Positions 1 through 7,992 of a DNA stretch of 25,128 nucleotides are shown here, one piece after another. The position numbers and the translations under genes are program-made. The stretch lies in IMG/VR virus record IMGVR_UViG_3300009124_000094, positions 1-25,128 of that record. One strand, 5' to 3'. How positions within the stretch are numbered: the stretch's first letter is position 1; each line of letters starts with the position of its first letter. The notes beneath the pieces were generated by a model that ran no database searches, was not told the origin of the DNA, and was given only the letters and a program-made list of their open reading frames with translations. This DNA comes from a virus.

Positions 1-495
1 TTTGCGTCCACTATCAAACAGGAACCCCACGGGTTCTTTAGATAACTGTTCTTGAGTAGGACACTGAATGCTTGCTGTAGATGGTGGGATTACTGGTGCT
101 CCTTCTGCTTTAGGAACTTCTGATGTTTGTTCTGTTTCTTCTTTACTAGTCTTATCTCTAGTATCAACTCCAGAAAATTTATCCTTTCTAGTTGGAACAA
201 GATTCTCTGGTTCATACTGAATAGGATTAAATGATGGAATACCAGCATCACAATAAGTCTTCACACCCTTAGGATCATCTTGAGAGATAACTCCACTCCG
301 TTCTCTGTTGGAGTTTTGTTCGTGTGCCTCTACACATCCAGGAATATTAACAATTGGGAGACCAATCTGAACTGTGATGGGAGCACTAAGAGGAATAGAA
401 GTAGGATATTCTCTAACCCAATCTGGTATTTCAATATTCTGAACTGTGATCTCTCTAAAGTTTATATTCTTTAATTTAATCTCAGGTATATCCAT
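1..495 (-). CDS. Conserved phage protein of unknown function, 3' end outside window
   Basis: An open frame of 165 codons runs from an ATG at 495 to the left edge without a stop, so the C-terminus is missing. The start overlaps the stop of the preceding gene by one base (TGATG), which supports it. The protein begins MDIPEIKLKNINFREI, is rich in Pro, Ile and Asn, has the segment VNIPGCVEAHEQN near residue 50 and a charged Lys/Glu/Thr stretch near residues 110-130. No signal peptide or membrane segment is visible in the part present. It is the last gene in a run of small proteins with membrane segments. From general knowledge of cyanomyoviruses such a gene may encode a virion-associated protein, but no function can be read from the sequence. 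Confidence 0.8.
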   Translation of the reverse strand, partial: MDIPEIKLKNINFREITVQNIEIPDWVREYPTSIPLSAPITVQIGLPIVNIPGCVEAHEQNSNRERSGVISQDDPKGVKTYCDAGIPSFNPIQYEPENLVPTRKDKFSGVDTRDKTSKEETEQTSEVPKAEGAPVIPPSTASIQCPTQEQLSKEPVGFLFDSGRK

Positions 496-1076
496 CAGCA
501 ATCATTAAACACTGACCCAACCTGAGATCCAACTTCAGAACCAACTCTTCCACCTAAAAGGGATACCCAACCTGCTGCTAACCATCCAACATAAGGAATA
601 TTAATTACAGCAGGAACAAGAGCACCAGCAGCAATACTAGTTCCTGCCATTGCACCTTGTGATCGTGCTCCAGCGTCCGCGATCAAACACTCTACTTCTT
701 TTGCAGACTTTCCCTCTTCACCTGTTGCACCTCCTAGATTCCTGGTGCCCTCTCTGGTGTATTCATCACGACGATATTCTGTACGTTGTTCTGTGCCACC
801 ACCAAAGAATCCTCTCTTCTCTTTATCAAGATCCGAAGATCTTTCTGACTCCAATACTTTGGGATCATCTGCACGATATTCAATTGTATAACCTTCTTTC
901 CCTGCACTAATCTTATAAGAAGAGTATGGACCGCGAGGGATATTAATTGTAGGGACTTGTCTAACTGGTGGTTCTCTTTTAATTAAATGTCCAAGAACAC
1001 CAATATGTGCCACTGCAATCAAACCACCAAGACCAACAGCAGTCCACTTTAAATAAGGTCTGTTTGGTTTATCCAT
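495..1076 (-). CDS. Small membrane-anchored phage protein, unknown function
   Basis: About 193 residues from the ATG at 1076, which has a strong ribosome-binding site (GGAGG, 5 nt before the ATG). A longer form from an ATG at 1124 (209 residues) starts only 2 nt after the previous stop but has no clear ribosome-binding site. One hydrophobic segment lies near the N-terminus (about residues 9-30 of the short form, KWTAVGLGGLIAVAHIGVLG). The middle is highly charged and Arg/Glu/Gly-rich. The C-terminal 60 residues are Ala/Gly-rich with regular G-x3-G spacing, like a glycine zipper, and could insert in or pack against a membrane. Not recognised; a virion or lysis-related membrane protein is possible. 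Confidence 0.8.
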   Translation of the reverse strand: MDKPNRPYLKWTAVGLGGLIAVAHIGVLGHLIKREPPVRQVPTINIPRGPYSSYKISAGKEGYTIEYRADDPKVLESERSSDLDKEKRGFFGGGTEQRTEYRRDEYTREGTRNLGGATGEEGKSAKEVECLIADAGARSQGAMAGTSIAAGALVPAVINIPYVGWLAAGWVSLLGGRVGSEVGSQVGSVFNDC

Positions 1077-1126
1077 AGTTTCCTCCTCTGGAATTGGTGG
1101 TAGATTGAGTGATCTTCTGGGCATGA

Positions 1127-1369
1127 TCAGAATGGAATAGGACCACCAGTTTTTTCTGGCAGTGTTGGAACTTCAGGAATCTCAGGCATTGCAGAGTCTA
1201 GTAATCCAGGGAGAGCACCAGTGATACCCTCAGCAATTACTTCAGCAAGTCTTTCTTTGGCTTGTTCTTGCCATGCTTCTTGGTTCATAAGGACATAACC
1301 AGCACCACCAATAATAGCAGCACTAGTTAAACCAGATAATAGAGCGATAACATTAATTACTTTTTGCAT
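1127..1369 (-). CDS. 80-residue protein with N-terminal membrane segment, unknown function
   Basis: The N-terminal 28 residues are hydrophobic (VINVIALLSGLTSAAIIGG) and form one membrane segment or an uncleaved signal. An amphipathic Ala/Glu-rich helix follows (about residues 30-55), then a Pro-rich tail (PEIPEVPTLPEKTGGP). The ATG at 1369 overlaps the stop of the upstream gene by one base (TAATG), so the two are probably translated together. Together with its neighbours it makes a row of small membrane-type proteins. I do not recognise a family; holin-like or virion membrane roles cannot be told apart. Confidence 0.8.
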   Translation of the reverse strand: MQKVINVIALLSGLTSAAIIGGAGYVLMNQEAWQEQAKERLAEVIAEGITGALPGLLDSAMPEIPEVPTLPEKTGGPIPF

Positions 1370-1665
1370 TACTTCTTCGGCTCCACAGCAGAAACAACAG
1401 GGGGTTCCTCGTTCTTCTTCTTAGCACCATTGGCACCACCTGCTTTAGCAGGAGAGAGTCCGAAGGCAGCTAAAGATCCAGAGAACACGGATGCGATGAA
1501 CGTGGGATCAAAATCTAAAATCTTTTGACCGTTTGGAAGTCTAACGTAGGAAAATGTCAGGAGAGAGGCAGACCATATAAGTACAACAACTTTCACTAAA
1601 TTACCAAGAACTTCACTCTTATCATCATCGTCTTCCTTCTCTACCTTAGGCTTAGTATCAGCCAT
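1369..1665 (-). CDS. 98-residue protein with two hydrophobic segments, unknown function
   Basis: An acidic and lysine-rich N-terminus (residues 1-18) is followed by a hydrophobic segment at about 20-41 (LVKVVVLIWSASLLTFSYV), a short polar link, a second hydrophobic stretch at about 54-70 (FIASVFSGSLAAFGL), and a Lys/Glu/Pro-rich tail. Two membrane passes with charged ends resemble small holins in general shape, but no specific similarity can be shown. No strong ribosome-binding site precedes the ATG at 1665. A weak late-promoter-like box (CTAAATA) lies 22 nt upstream, overlapping the stop of the metallopeptidase gene. Confidence 0.8.
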   Translation of the reverse strand: MADTKPKVEKEDDDDKSEVLGNLVKVVVLIWSASLLTFSYVRLPNGQKILDFDPTFIASVFSGSLAAFGLSPAKAGGANGAKKKNEEPPVVSAVEPKK

Positions 1666-1686
1666 ATGTAGAATGCAAGTCTCTTC

Positions 1687-1693
1687 TATTTAG
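1687..1693 (-). promoter_or_regulatory. Possible late-promoter-like box before the 98-residue gene
   Basis: The minus strand reads CTAAATA 22 nt before the ATG at 1665, the same spacing as the better NATAAATA boxes in this window. Two mismatches to TATAAATA keep this weak. Confidence 0.28.
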
Positions 1694-2577
1694 TGAACAT
1701 GAAATTTAATCACAGTTTTATGTGGTTTATTTACTTTGTGCTTTGTGTCAATTCCATGATGACGATGACCATAACCATGTTCATGCTCATGTTTATGAAT
1801 CAAATCTTTTTTATTATGCCAATGAATATGAGAATGTTCTTGAAACTTATAATGACCGAAATGGTGGTGGGGATTATACTCAATGTGTGGTAAGTAATTA
1901 TTTTCTACCAACCATTTACGAGTCAATGGTGTGGGTTCATAATCAGTCCACATCGTTCCTGCAGCACAGGATTGAAGTGCTTTCATGGTCATGCCTTCAG
2001 TCTTACCTGCCCACCCTGCTTCTGCCTCCCAGGGAACAGCAGACTTCGGATAAGTACGCTCTGCCATAGTACGCCAGACGAATGGCACAGAATCTTCTGG
2101 TTTAATAATAGCAATCAAACTATTATCAATGGTTCCTGCCATACAATCCTGAGCGGCGTGCCATCCTTCGTGACGTGTGACACTCATGAGTACAGACTGA
2201 CGATGCATAAAAGCATCATTCAAATAAAAATTATTACTGACAGTATGGTACACCCCACGATGTCCTACTGGGAAATACTTTGAGTCTGCTAGAAATACCC
2301 CAACTCCGATGCGATCAAAAGCTTTGACAATACTGTTGAATTCGTCAGCAACAGCACCAAAATCGTCATCGGGATACTCGCGAGCAATATCACTGATACT
2401 TTTGATTCGTCTAACATTATCGGTACACTCTCCGACGATTAAACACCCCAAGGAATCCATAGTTTTGAATCCTTTAATGTGACCCCTAGCATGATCTGCC
2501 ATGGCAGGAACTGTCATACCGTGGGCAGCACCAAAAAGTGCTCCAGCAAGAATGGCATTCCAAAGATTGTTGCTCAT
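1690..2577 (-). CDS. Putative exported zinc metallopeptidase (HExxH) with His-rich tail
   Basis: 295 residues. The N-terminus looks like a signal peptide (hydrophobic residues 5-20, possible cleavage after AMA at 25-27). Residues 136-140 read HEGWH, a HExxH zinc motif in a predicted helix (VTRHEGWHAAQD). Glu184 or Glu186 downstream (WEAEAGW) could be the third ligand, as in gluzincins; this is inference. Residues 231-295 hold about 20 histidines in 65 positions, an extreme metal-binding-like tail. The ATG at 2577 overlaps the stop of the endonuclease-like gene (ATGA), so the two are coupled. It may act in the periplasm or on the virion; the substrate is unknown. The peptidase call rests on the motif alone. 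Confidence 0.75.
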   Translation of the reverse strand: MSNNLWNAILAGALFGAAHGMTVPAMADHARGHIKGFKTMDSLGCLIVGECTDNVRRIKSISDIAREYPDDDFGAVADEFNSIVKAFDRIGVGVFLADSKYFPVGHRGVYHTVSNNFYLNDAFMHRQSVLMSVTRHEGWHAAQDCMAGTIDNSLIAIIKPEDSVPFVWRTMAERTYPKSAVPWEAEAGWAGKTEGMTMKALQSCAAGTMWTDYEPTPLTRKWLVENNYLPHIEYNPHHHFGHYKFQEHSHIHWHNKKDLIHKHEHEHGYGHRHHGIDTKHKVNKPHKTVIKFHVH

Positions 2578-2912
2578 GATTTACCCTCAAATAATTGTAT
2601 AAAGTATTCAGCGTCAACTACCACCAGAGGTTTCTTACCATTCTTTTTGATAACAACAATTGGTTCGTAATCACCGCAATTAGAAGCAGACTGTTCGTAT
2701 GCCTCCCAGATATTTAGTTTCTCCACATTCTTGCATTCTATGCTATGTGGAAACTTTTGACGTGCTGCTCTCGCCATAATTAAATCTTCTCCACCAGCAC
2801 CCATACTACGAGACTCAATGTCTTCAGGATGAATGTCCAGTGCTTCAATAAGTTTATCTCTCACCCACTGCTGCAACCGTCTGCCCTTTGCTTTCGCAGA
2901 CTGTGCTTTCAT
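2574..2912 (-). CDS. Small PD-(D/E)xK endonuclease-like protein
   Basis: 112 residues. The N-terminal 25 residues are strongly basic and helical (KAKGRRLQQWVRDKL). The core has the order expected for a PD-(D/E)xK nuclease: GAGGEDLIMA with Asp43, then SIECKN with Glu59 and Lys61 on the next strand, then a helix with Gln74. The length fits small phage or Holliday-junction-type nucleases of this fold. The specific reaction is not known. The ATG at 2912 is preceded by GGGGG 9 nt upstream, and these Gs form the 3' arm of a hairpin. It is coupled to the metallopeptidase gene downstream. Confidence 0.75.
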   Translation of the reverse strand: MKAQSAKAKGRRLQQWVRDKLIEALDIHPEDIESRSMGAGGEDLIMARAARQKFPHSIECKNVEKLNIWEAYEQSASNCGDYEPIVVIKKNGKKPLVVVDAEYFIQLFEGKS

Positions 2913-2914
2913 AC

Positions 2915-2944
2915 AAAAATACCCCCATCATAAGATGAAGGTAT
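2915..2944 (-). terminator. Terminator-like hairpin overlapping the endonuclease ribosome-binding site
   Basis: On the minus strand ATACCTTCATC (2944-2934) pairs with GATGGGGGTAT (2929-2919) around a 4-nt loop; two of the 11 pairs are G-U. A run of T follows (2918-2915). It ends the nrd block and its 3' arm contains the only purine-rich site before the ATG at 2912, so it can also hide the ribosome-binding site. Confidence 0.6.
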
Positions 2945-2949
2945 TTAGA
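2942..2949 (-). promoter_or_regulatory. Possible late promoter before endonuclease-like gene
   Basis: The minus strand reads TCTAAATA, one mismatch from TATAAATA. A transcript starting about 6 nt downstream would begin near 2935, leaving out nearly all of the 5' arm of the hairpin at 2915-2944. Confidence 0.35.
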
Positions 2950-3147
2950 TTACATCAGAGGGTCATCCCACGGATCTGATATTTGTATTTGATTGCCTGA
3001 AGATGAAATGCTTGACCCAGACTCATCGGACCTAGTTTCAGAAGTGTATACTCTTCGTCCGTCAGTTTTGGGTCTGCTAACGCTAACAGTTTCCACTGTG
3101 GTGATTTGATCATAGTTGAAAACCAGCGAAAGTATCTTTCTTAACAT
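2950..3147 (-). CDS. Possible 65-residue protein overlapping the end of nrdB
   Basis: An ATG at 3147 opens a 65-codon frame that leaves the nrdB frame, overlaps its last 38 nt and fills the otherwise empty 160 nt before the terminator at 2944. GGGAGGA lies about 11 nt upstream of the ATG, but these bases also encode Gly-Gly in NrdB, so they may be chance. The protein is Ser/Thr-rich in its second half and ends in SDPWDDPLM. No family is recognised. The fit between the stop and the terminator (6 nt apart) favours a real gene. Confidence 0.5.
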   Translation of the reverse strand: MLRKILSLVFNYDQITTVETVSVSRPKTDGRRVYTSETRSDESGSSISSSGNQIQISDPWDDPLM

Positions 3148-4291
3148 CTTGCTTGATTCCTCCCACAATGTAACTTTCAACTTCAGTTTCCTGAGGAGCA
3201 ACCTGAAGACCCTTAGAAGAGATCCAGTGCTCTGTCCAGGGAAGAGGATTGTTCTTTGCAGGAATATCAAACATAGGTTTGATACCAATCGCTTTCATAC
3301 GACGATTAGCAACCCACTCAACATACTGAGTCAGAAGTTTAGCATTAAGTCCAATCATAGATCCATCTTTGAACAGATACTCTGCCCATACTTTCTCTTC
3401 ATTGACTGCCTTAGTGAAAGCTTCTTTCACCCATTCCTCTTCTTCTTTGGCGATCTGAAGCATGTCTGGATCGTCTCCTTGATACCATTTATTGATAATG
3501 TTCTGTGTAAGAACAAGATGTTGGTTTTCGTCTCTGGCGATGAGAGAGATAATTTTAGCGGATCCCTCCATGAGTTTAAGCTCTCCAAAAGCAAACGAGC
3601 AGGCGAACGAGACATAGAATCGGATTCCTTCAAGGATGTTGACATTCATTACAGCGCGATAGAGTTTGCGCTTGAGTTCATACAAAGTATACTGAGCAGA
3701 TGGCACACCGTCAAGGTTATGCTGCCACATGTTACTGCTTCCATACATTTGTGCTTCATTGATGAAGTCATTGTATGCCTCAGTAACGCTCTCTGCCCGT
3801 GAGAGGATCATCTTATCGTCTAGAATAGTGTCAAAAATCTCAGAAGGATCTGAGTATACATTTTTAATAATGTATGTGTAGGAGCGACTATGGATCATCT
3901 CCATGAATCCCCATACTTCCATACATGCTTCCAGTTCTGGTAAGGAGCAGTAAGGCATGAATGCCATACCAGGACCACGACCCTGAACAGAATCAAGAAG
4001 AATCTGATATTTTAGATTGCTTGTGAAGATGTGCTTTTGTTCTGGACGCAATGATTGATAATCACCACGATCTTTCTGTAAGGAAACCTCTTCAGGTCTC
4101 CAGAAGTATCCAAGTTGTGTCTGAGTAAGTTTATCAAACACTGGATACTTGTATGAATCATAACGCTGAATGCCAAGAGGAGCACCGAAAAACATCGGTT
4201 GCTTCTTTGCATCAACTTTACCCTTATTAAATACTGTCATTCCTTTGATATGAATATCATCGGAATTTGTCTTAAATTGCACAACTGTCAC
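3110..4291 (-). CDS. nrdB: Ribonucleotide reductase class Ia beta subunit
   Basis: 393 residues. This subunit holds the di-iron centre and tyrosyl radical needed by NrdA to make deoxyribonucleotides. By alignment with the E. coli pattern, the iron ligands are Asp100 (LLDSVQG), Glu131 and His134 (FMEMIHSRSYTY), Glu221 (ILEGIRFY), Glu255 and His258 (ARDENQH); the radical tyrosine is Tyr138. All are present, so it should be active. The start chosen is a GTG at 4291 with GGAGGA about 8 nt upstream, giving a 20-nt overlap with nrdA. An ATG at 4240 (MTVFNKG) would remove 17 residues and is a real alternative, as the conserved part begins there. Confidence 0.95.
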   Translation of the reverse strand: MTVVQFKTNSDDIHIKGMTVFNKGKVDAKKQPMFFGAPLGIQRYDSYKYPVFDKLTQTQLGYFWRPEEVSLQKDRGDYQSLRPEQKHIFTSNLKYQILLDSVQGRGPGMAFMPYCSLPELEACMEVWGFMEMIHSRSYTYIIKNVYSDPSEIFDTILDDKMILSRAESVTEAYNDFINEAQMYGSSNMWQHNLDGVPSAQYTLYELKRKLYRAVMNVNILEGIRFYVSFACSFAFGELKLMEGSAKIISLIARDENQHLVLTQNIINKWYQGDDPDMLQIAKEEEEWVKEAFTKAVNEEKVWAEYLFKDGSMIGLNAKLLTQYVEWVANRRMKAIGIKPMFDIPAKNNPLPWTEHWISSKGLQVAPQETEVESYIVGGIKQDVKKDTFAGFQL

Positions 4292-6590
4292 AGGCTTCTT
4301 CCTCCGTAGGTGATGAACTTAAAATACTTTCTACTAGTTTTTGTGCTGATAACTTTTCTGTATCCTCCTTATATTCGTCAGTCTTAATGTCGTATGTGTT
4401 CTGATAGTAAGAAGTTTTCCAACCATACTTGTAAGTAGTAAGGAAATCCTGTGCCATTACAGATACAGGAACTTCATTGTCATCATAATGTTCTGGATTG
4501 TAACTCCAGTTACCACTGATTGCCTGGTCAAAGAATTTTTGAATTACAGCAATACACTTAATGTATCCAGCGTTAGAACTCATCTCCCAAAGCAGTGTGT
4601 AATTATTTTTCAGTGTGGTGTACTGAGGAACAATCTGCTTAAGAGGTCCCTTCTTTGATTTTTTAATGGACAAGAAGTCTCTAGGTGGTTCAATTCCGTT
4701 TGTGGCATTTGACACAACGGAACTGCTCTCTGAAGGCATCTGTGCGGACAGTGTTGAGTGCCTAAGACCGTGGGTAATGATAGATTCTCTAAGACTTTCC
4801 CAATCATGATTGTATTCTGGTGTTACTAGTTCATCAATATCGCTCTTATATGTATCAATCGGAAGAATTCCATCAGAATACTTGGTACGATCAAAGAATT
4901 CACATGCTCCCTTCTCTTTAGCAATCTCATTAGAAGACTTAAGAAGGAAATATTGGAATGCTTCAGTCAACTTATGAATCTCGGACAATGCATCTGGATC
5001 CTCATAACTATAACCGTTCTTGGCGAGGTAATGTGCCAAACCAATATAACCAATACCAAGAGAACGACGTGCCTTTGTGGAACGTTCTGCAGCGATTACA
5101 GGATACTTCTGATAATCAATCAGTTCTTCCAGACCGCGAACAGAAAGATCACAGAGATCTTCCAACTCTTCAATGTGACGGAGTTTACCGATGTTGACAG
5201 CAGAAAGAATGCACAGAGCAATCTCTCCCTCAGGATCATCAATGTGACCGAGAGGTTTAGTGGGTAGTGTAATCTCCTGACAGAGATTAGACATGTTCAC
5301 TTTATCTTTGAACGAAGAGTGAGAGTTGCAGTGGTCAATGTTCATGATGTACAGACGACCAGTCTCTGCACGTTCTTTTAAAAGATCCAGAATGAGTTCT
5401 TGAGCTCCGATAGTCTTTCTCGGAATAGAGTCATCTCGTTCAGCACCCACATACATGTCGTCAAATCCAGGAGTACCAAAAGCATCATACAAACCTGGAA
5501 CATCGTGAGGGCTGAAGAGGGAGATCTCTCCGTTCTGGATGAATCGCTCGTAGAAGAGTTTGCTGATTTGGATTGAGTAGTCAAGTTTTCTGACACGGTT
5601 ATCTTCTGTTCCTTTATTGTTTTTCAGAACAAGAATGTCTTCAATTTCCTGATGCCAGATCGGAAAGTGGACAGTTGCTGATCCACCACGGATTCCATTT
5701 TGGGTACAGCATCGTACAGTTGATTCAAACTTTTTAAGGAAAGGAATAACGCCAGTGTGCTGTACTTCTCCGCCTCGGATCTTACTGTTGATGCCACGGA
5801 TTCTGCCTGCGTTGATACCAATACCAGCCCTCTGTGCGACATAACGACCGATGGCCATATCAGAAGTAAAAATACTATCCAGGGTGTCGTCAGAATCAAC
5901 CAGAACGCAAGACGCGAACTGACGTAGAGGAGTTCTGACACCTGCAAGGATTGGTGTTGGGACATTTATCTTATGCTTTGAGATTGCGTCATAATATCTC
6001 TTCACATAATCCAAACGAGTTTCCGCTGGATAATCTCCGAAAATTGTTGCAGCAACTAAGATGTAAGCATACTGAGGAATTTCAAAAATCTTTTTGTTGC
6101 TTCTATCTTGTACAAGATATTTATCTACAACTTGACGGAGACCAGCGTAGGTGAAAAGATAATCACGACCATGATCAACATATGTATTGATCTTATCCCA
6201 CTCTTCAGGAGTATACTTTACATACAGTTGTGAATCATAAATGCCAGCATCAACACCAGCTTTGACATGATCCCTCACTGAAGGAAAACCATGCTTCCAT
6301 TCTGGTCCAAGGACTTCTTTATACAGACCAAACAGAAGCAGACGTGCTGCAACAAACTGATAGTTAGGATTATCAAGACTAATCAGATCACTAGCAGAAC
6401 GAATTAGAATCTCCTGAATCTGTTCTGTGGAGATGCCATCAAAAAATTGAATACCAGAGTTCATTTCTACTTGACTCGCAGAAACTCCAGAGAGTCCACC
6501 GCAAGCACAGTCAACCATGCTGTGAATTTTCTCAAGATTCAGGGATTCAATATCTCCATCTCGCTTTACGACTTTGATTCCGTTGCTCAT
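4272..6590 (-). CDS. nrdA: Ribonucleotide reductase class Ia alpha subunit
   Basis: 772 residues, close to the usual NrdA length. The N-terminal 90 residues look like an ATP cone (KVVKRDGDIESLNLEKI), so allosteric activity control may remain. The redox pair is Cys228 (FASCVL) and Cys460 (LCILSAVNIG); the radical cysteine is Cys437 within NLCQE, with Asn435 and Glu439. The tail EACDSCAI carries Cys767 and Cys770, used for re-reduction by thioredoxin or glutaredoxin. No key residue is missing. The start overlaps the primase stop (ATGA) and the end overlaps nrdB, so primase, nrdA and nrdB read as one operon. It supplies dNTPs for phage DNA synthesis. Confidence 0.97.
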   Translation of the reverse strand: MSNGIKVVKRDGDIESLNLEKIHSMVDCACGGLSGVSASQVEMNSGIQFFDGISTEQIQEILIRSASDLISLDNPNYQFVAARLLLFGLYKEVLGPEWKHGFPSVRDHVKAGVDAGIYDSQLYVKYTPEEWDKINTYVDHGRDYLFTYAGLRQVVDKYLVQDRSNKKIFEIPQYAYILVAATIFGDYPAETRLDYVKRYYDAISKHKINVPTPILAGVRTPLRQFASCVLVDSDDTLDSIFTSDMAIGRYVAQRAGIGINAGRIRGINSKIRGGEVQHTGVIPFLKKFESTVRCCTQNGIRGGSATVHFPIWHQEIEDILVLKNNKGTEDNRVRKLDYSIQISKLFYERFIQNGEISLFSPHDVPGLYDAFGTPGFDDMYVGAERDDSIPRKTIGAQELILDLLKERAETGRLYIMNIDHCNSHSSFKDKVNMSNLCQEITLPTKPLGHIDDPEGEIALCILSAVNIGKLRHIEELEDLCDLSVRGLEELIDYQKYPVIAAERSTKARRSLGIGYIGLAHYLAKNGYSYEDPDALSEIHKLTEAFQYFLLKSSNEIAKEKGACEFFDRTKYSDGILPIDTYKSDIDELVTPEYNHDWESLRESIITHGLRHSTLSAQMPSESSSVVSNATNGIEPPRDFLSIKKSKKGPLKQIVPQYTTLKNNYTLLWEMSSNAGYIKCIAVIQKFFDQAISGNWSYNPEHYDDNEVPVSVMAQDFLTTYKYGWKTSYYQNTYDIKTDEYKEDTEKLSAQKLVESILSSSPTEEEACDSCAI

Positions 6591-7567
6591 ACTTTTTTCC
6601 AGGCGTTTAATTTGAGGTTTGCTTCTAGTCCGCTGTATGTGTTTGATTCTACCAGAGATTGAACGTCATGTCCAGCGAGAACCATGTCGTTCAGATCCTT
6701 CTCTCGTATTGAACTTGGCCAGATTATAATTTTATTTCCTTTGTTGATTAAGTTTTCATACTTAGATACGATTTCTTTGTTTCTTGGTTCGTTGTCCAAA
6801 ACATAAACAAGGTCACTGTAGTCAGTGCTATCCATGGTAACATCAGATCCACACATGGCGATGGAGTTTGATAAGAATAAGGAATCAAATGGTCCTTCGG
6901 TAACATAAGCAGTTTTAGATTTTTGTACTCTATCCAACCCAAAAATCTTTGGGTAGTTACTATTTAAAATTGTGGTGATATATCTCAACTTAGAATCCTT
7001 CTCTAAGGATCTTCCCTGATATCCAAAGACCTTTCCGTCGTCTGATATTAAGGGGATGATAATTCTAGATTCTTTGACATTATTACTGAGTTTTGCCCAA
7101 GCATTAAAGTCCTCTGCGTAGTAGAATATTGAGAAAAATTTCTCTGGTATTTGTCTTTGAGAGAGGTACAGTTTTGCTTTGTGTGTAGTATTTAGAATTG
7201 AGACTTTTTTAAGATTTGAAAAAATACTTTTATCAAAGTTTGGTGACGGAAGTTTGAATTCGGGTTCTGGTGTATTGCTTCCTTTGCCCGTGAGACCCTC
7301 TTTATATCGCTCCAGAACGTACTCATCATGCAAAAGGACATTGTGATCCTTCAGGAAATTTGAGAGGGTTCTACCGACGCCACAGTTATGACATTTAAAA
7401 AAGAAATCATTACGTTTGCGATAAAAATAACCCCTGGTTTTGTTGCGATTCTTTGACGAATCACCACAGTAGGGGCATCTAAATGTATAAAGATCTGTCT
7501 TCTTCTTTGAAAATTTGATTAACTGAGGAGAAACTAGATTGATGTACTTAGCATCAAGAAAGCTCAT
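6587..7567 (-). CDS. 61: DNA primase, T4 gp61-like
   Basis: 326 residues. An N-terminal zinc ribbon has CPYC at 31-34 and CHNC at 59-62, as in DnaG-type primases. A Toprim domain follows: YVTEGPFDSL with Glu224 and Asp228, then VLDNEP with Asp258 as metal-binding acidic residues. It makes RNA primers for lagging-strand synthesis together with the gp41 helicase, which lies further right. It overlaps the upstream coiled-coil gene by 14 nt and nrdA by 4 nt. Length and domain order match T4 gp61. Confidence 0.93.
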   Translation of the reverse strand: MSFLDAKYINLVSPQLIKFSKKKTDLYTFRCPYCGDSSKNRNKTRGYFYRKRNDFFFKCHNCGVGRTLSNFLKDHNVLLHDEYVLERYKEGLTGKGSNTPEPEFKLPSPNFDKSIFSNLKKVSILNTTHKAKLYLSQRQIPEKFFSIFYYAEDFNAWAKLSNNVKESRIIIPLISDDGKVFGYQGRSLEKDSKLRYITTILNSNYPKIFGLDRVQKSKTAYVTEGPFDSLFLSNSIAMCGSDVTMDSTDYSDLVYVLDNEPRNKEIVSKYENLINKGNKIIIWPSSIREKDLNDMVLAGHDVQSLVESNTYSGLEANLKLNAWKKV

Positions 7568-7991
7568 GCTGTAAGACTACTTCGTTTCCAGTCATACTAA
7601 CAGCATTACTGGAAGCTGTCAAGGGTCTTAGCATAGGAGAAAACATCTGCCCCACTGCCACAAGGGTAGAGAGGACAGCAGTAGCACCAACCACAAACTT
7701 TTGATTGGCGTCTACCTTCTTCTGTATTCCATCAATTCTTTCATGAAGAATCCGATGGTTCTTATCTTCCTGACTCTTCATCTCCTCAATCATCTTAATG
7801 ATGAGTTTATCTGTTCTTTCGCTTTCTTCCAAGCGACTTTCATGACGTTCTAAGATTATAGCAATCTTATTGCTGTTCTCAGAGATAGTGCCGACAGCAC
7901 GTTCAAGTTTGTCAAGCATCTCTTTGGAGAGATCTTCATAAATGTCCAGTTTTGATTCTAAAACTGCAAGTTTACCAAGACCGAATGCCAT
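7554..7991 (-). CDS. Coiled-coil protein with C-terminal hydrophobic segment, unknown function
   Basis: 145 residues. Residues about 10-95 are highly charged with heptad-like spacing of hydrophobics, predicting a long coiled coil. Residues about 98-118 (KFVVGATAVLSTLVAVGQMF) form a possible membrane anchor. The shape is like XhlA-type or spanin-like accessory proteins, but there is no specific motif, so this is only a comparison. The start is 2 nt before the stop of the basic protein gene, and its 3' end overlaps primase by 14 nt, so it is in the same transcript as primase and nrdAB. Confidence 0.8.
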   Translation of the reverse strand: MAFGLGKLAVLESKLDIYEDLSKEMLDKLERAVGTISENSNKIAIILERHESRLEESERTDKLIIKMIEEMKSQEDKNHRILHERIDGIQKKVDANQKFVVGATAVLSTLVAVGQMFSPMLRPLTASSNAVSMTGNEVVLQHELS

Positions 7992-7992
7992 C

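Noticed and set aside
3116-3802. Open frame of 228 codons on the plus strand
   Set aside because: It lies wholly opposite nrdB, whose iron ligands are intact, has no ribosome-binding site or family features, and is an antisense shadow.
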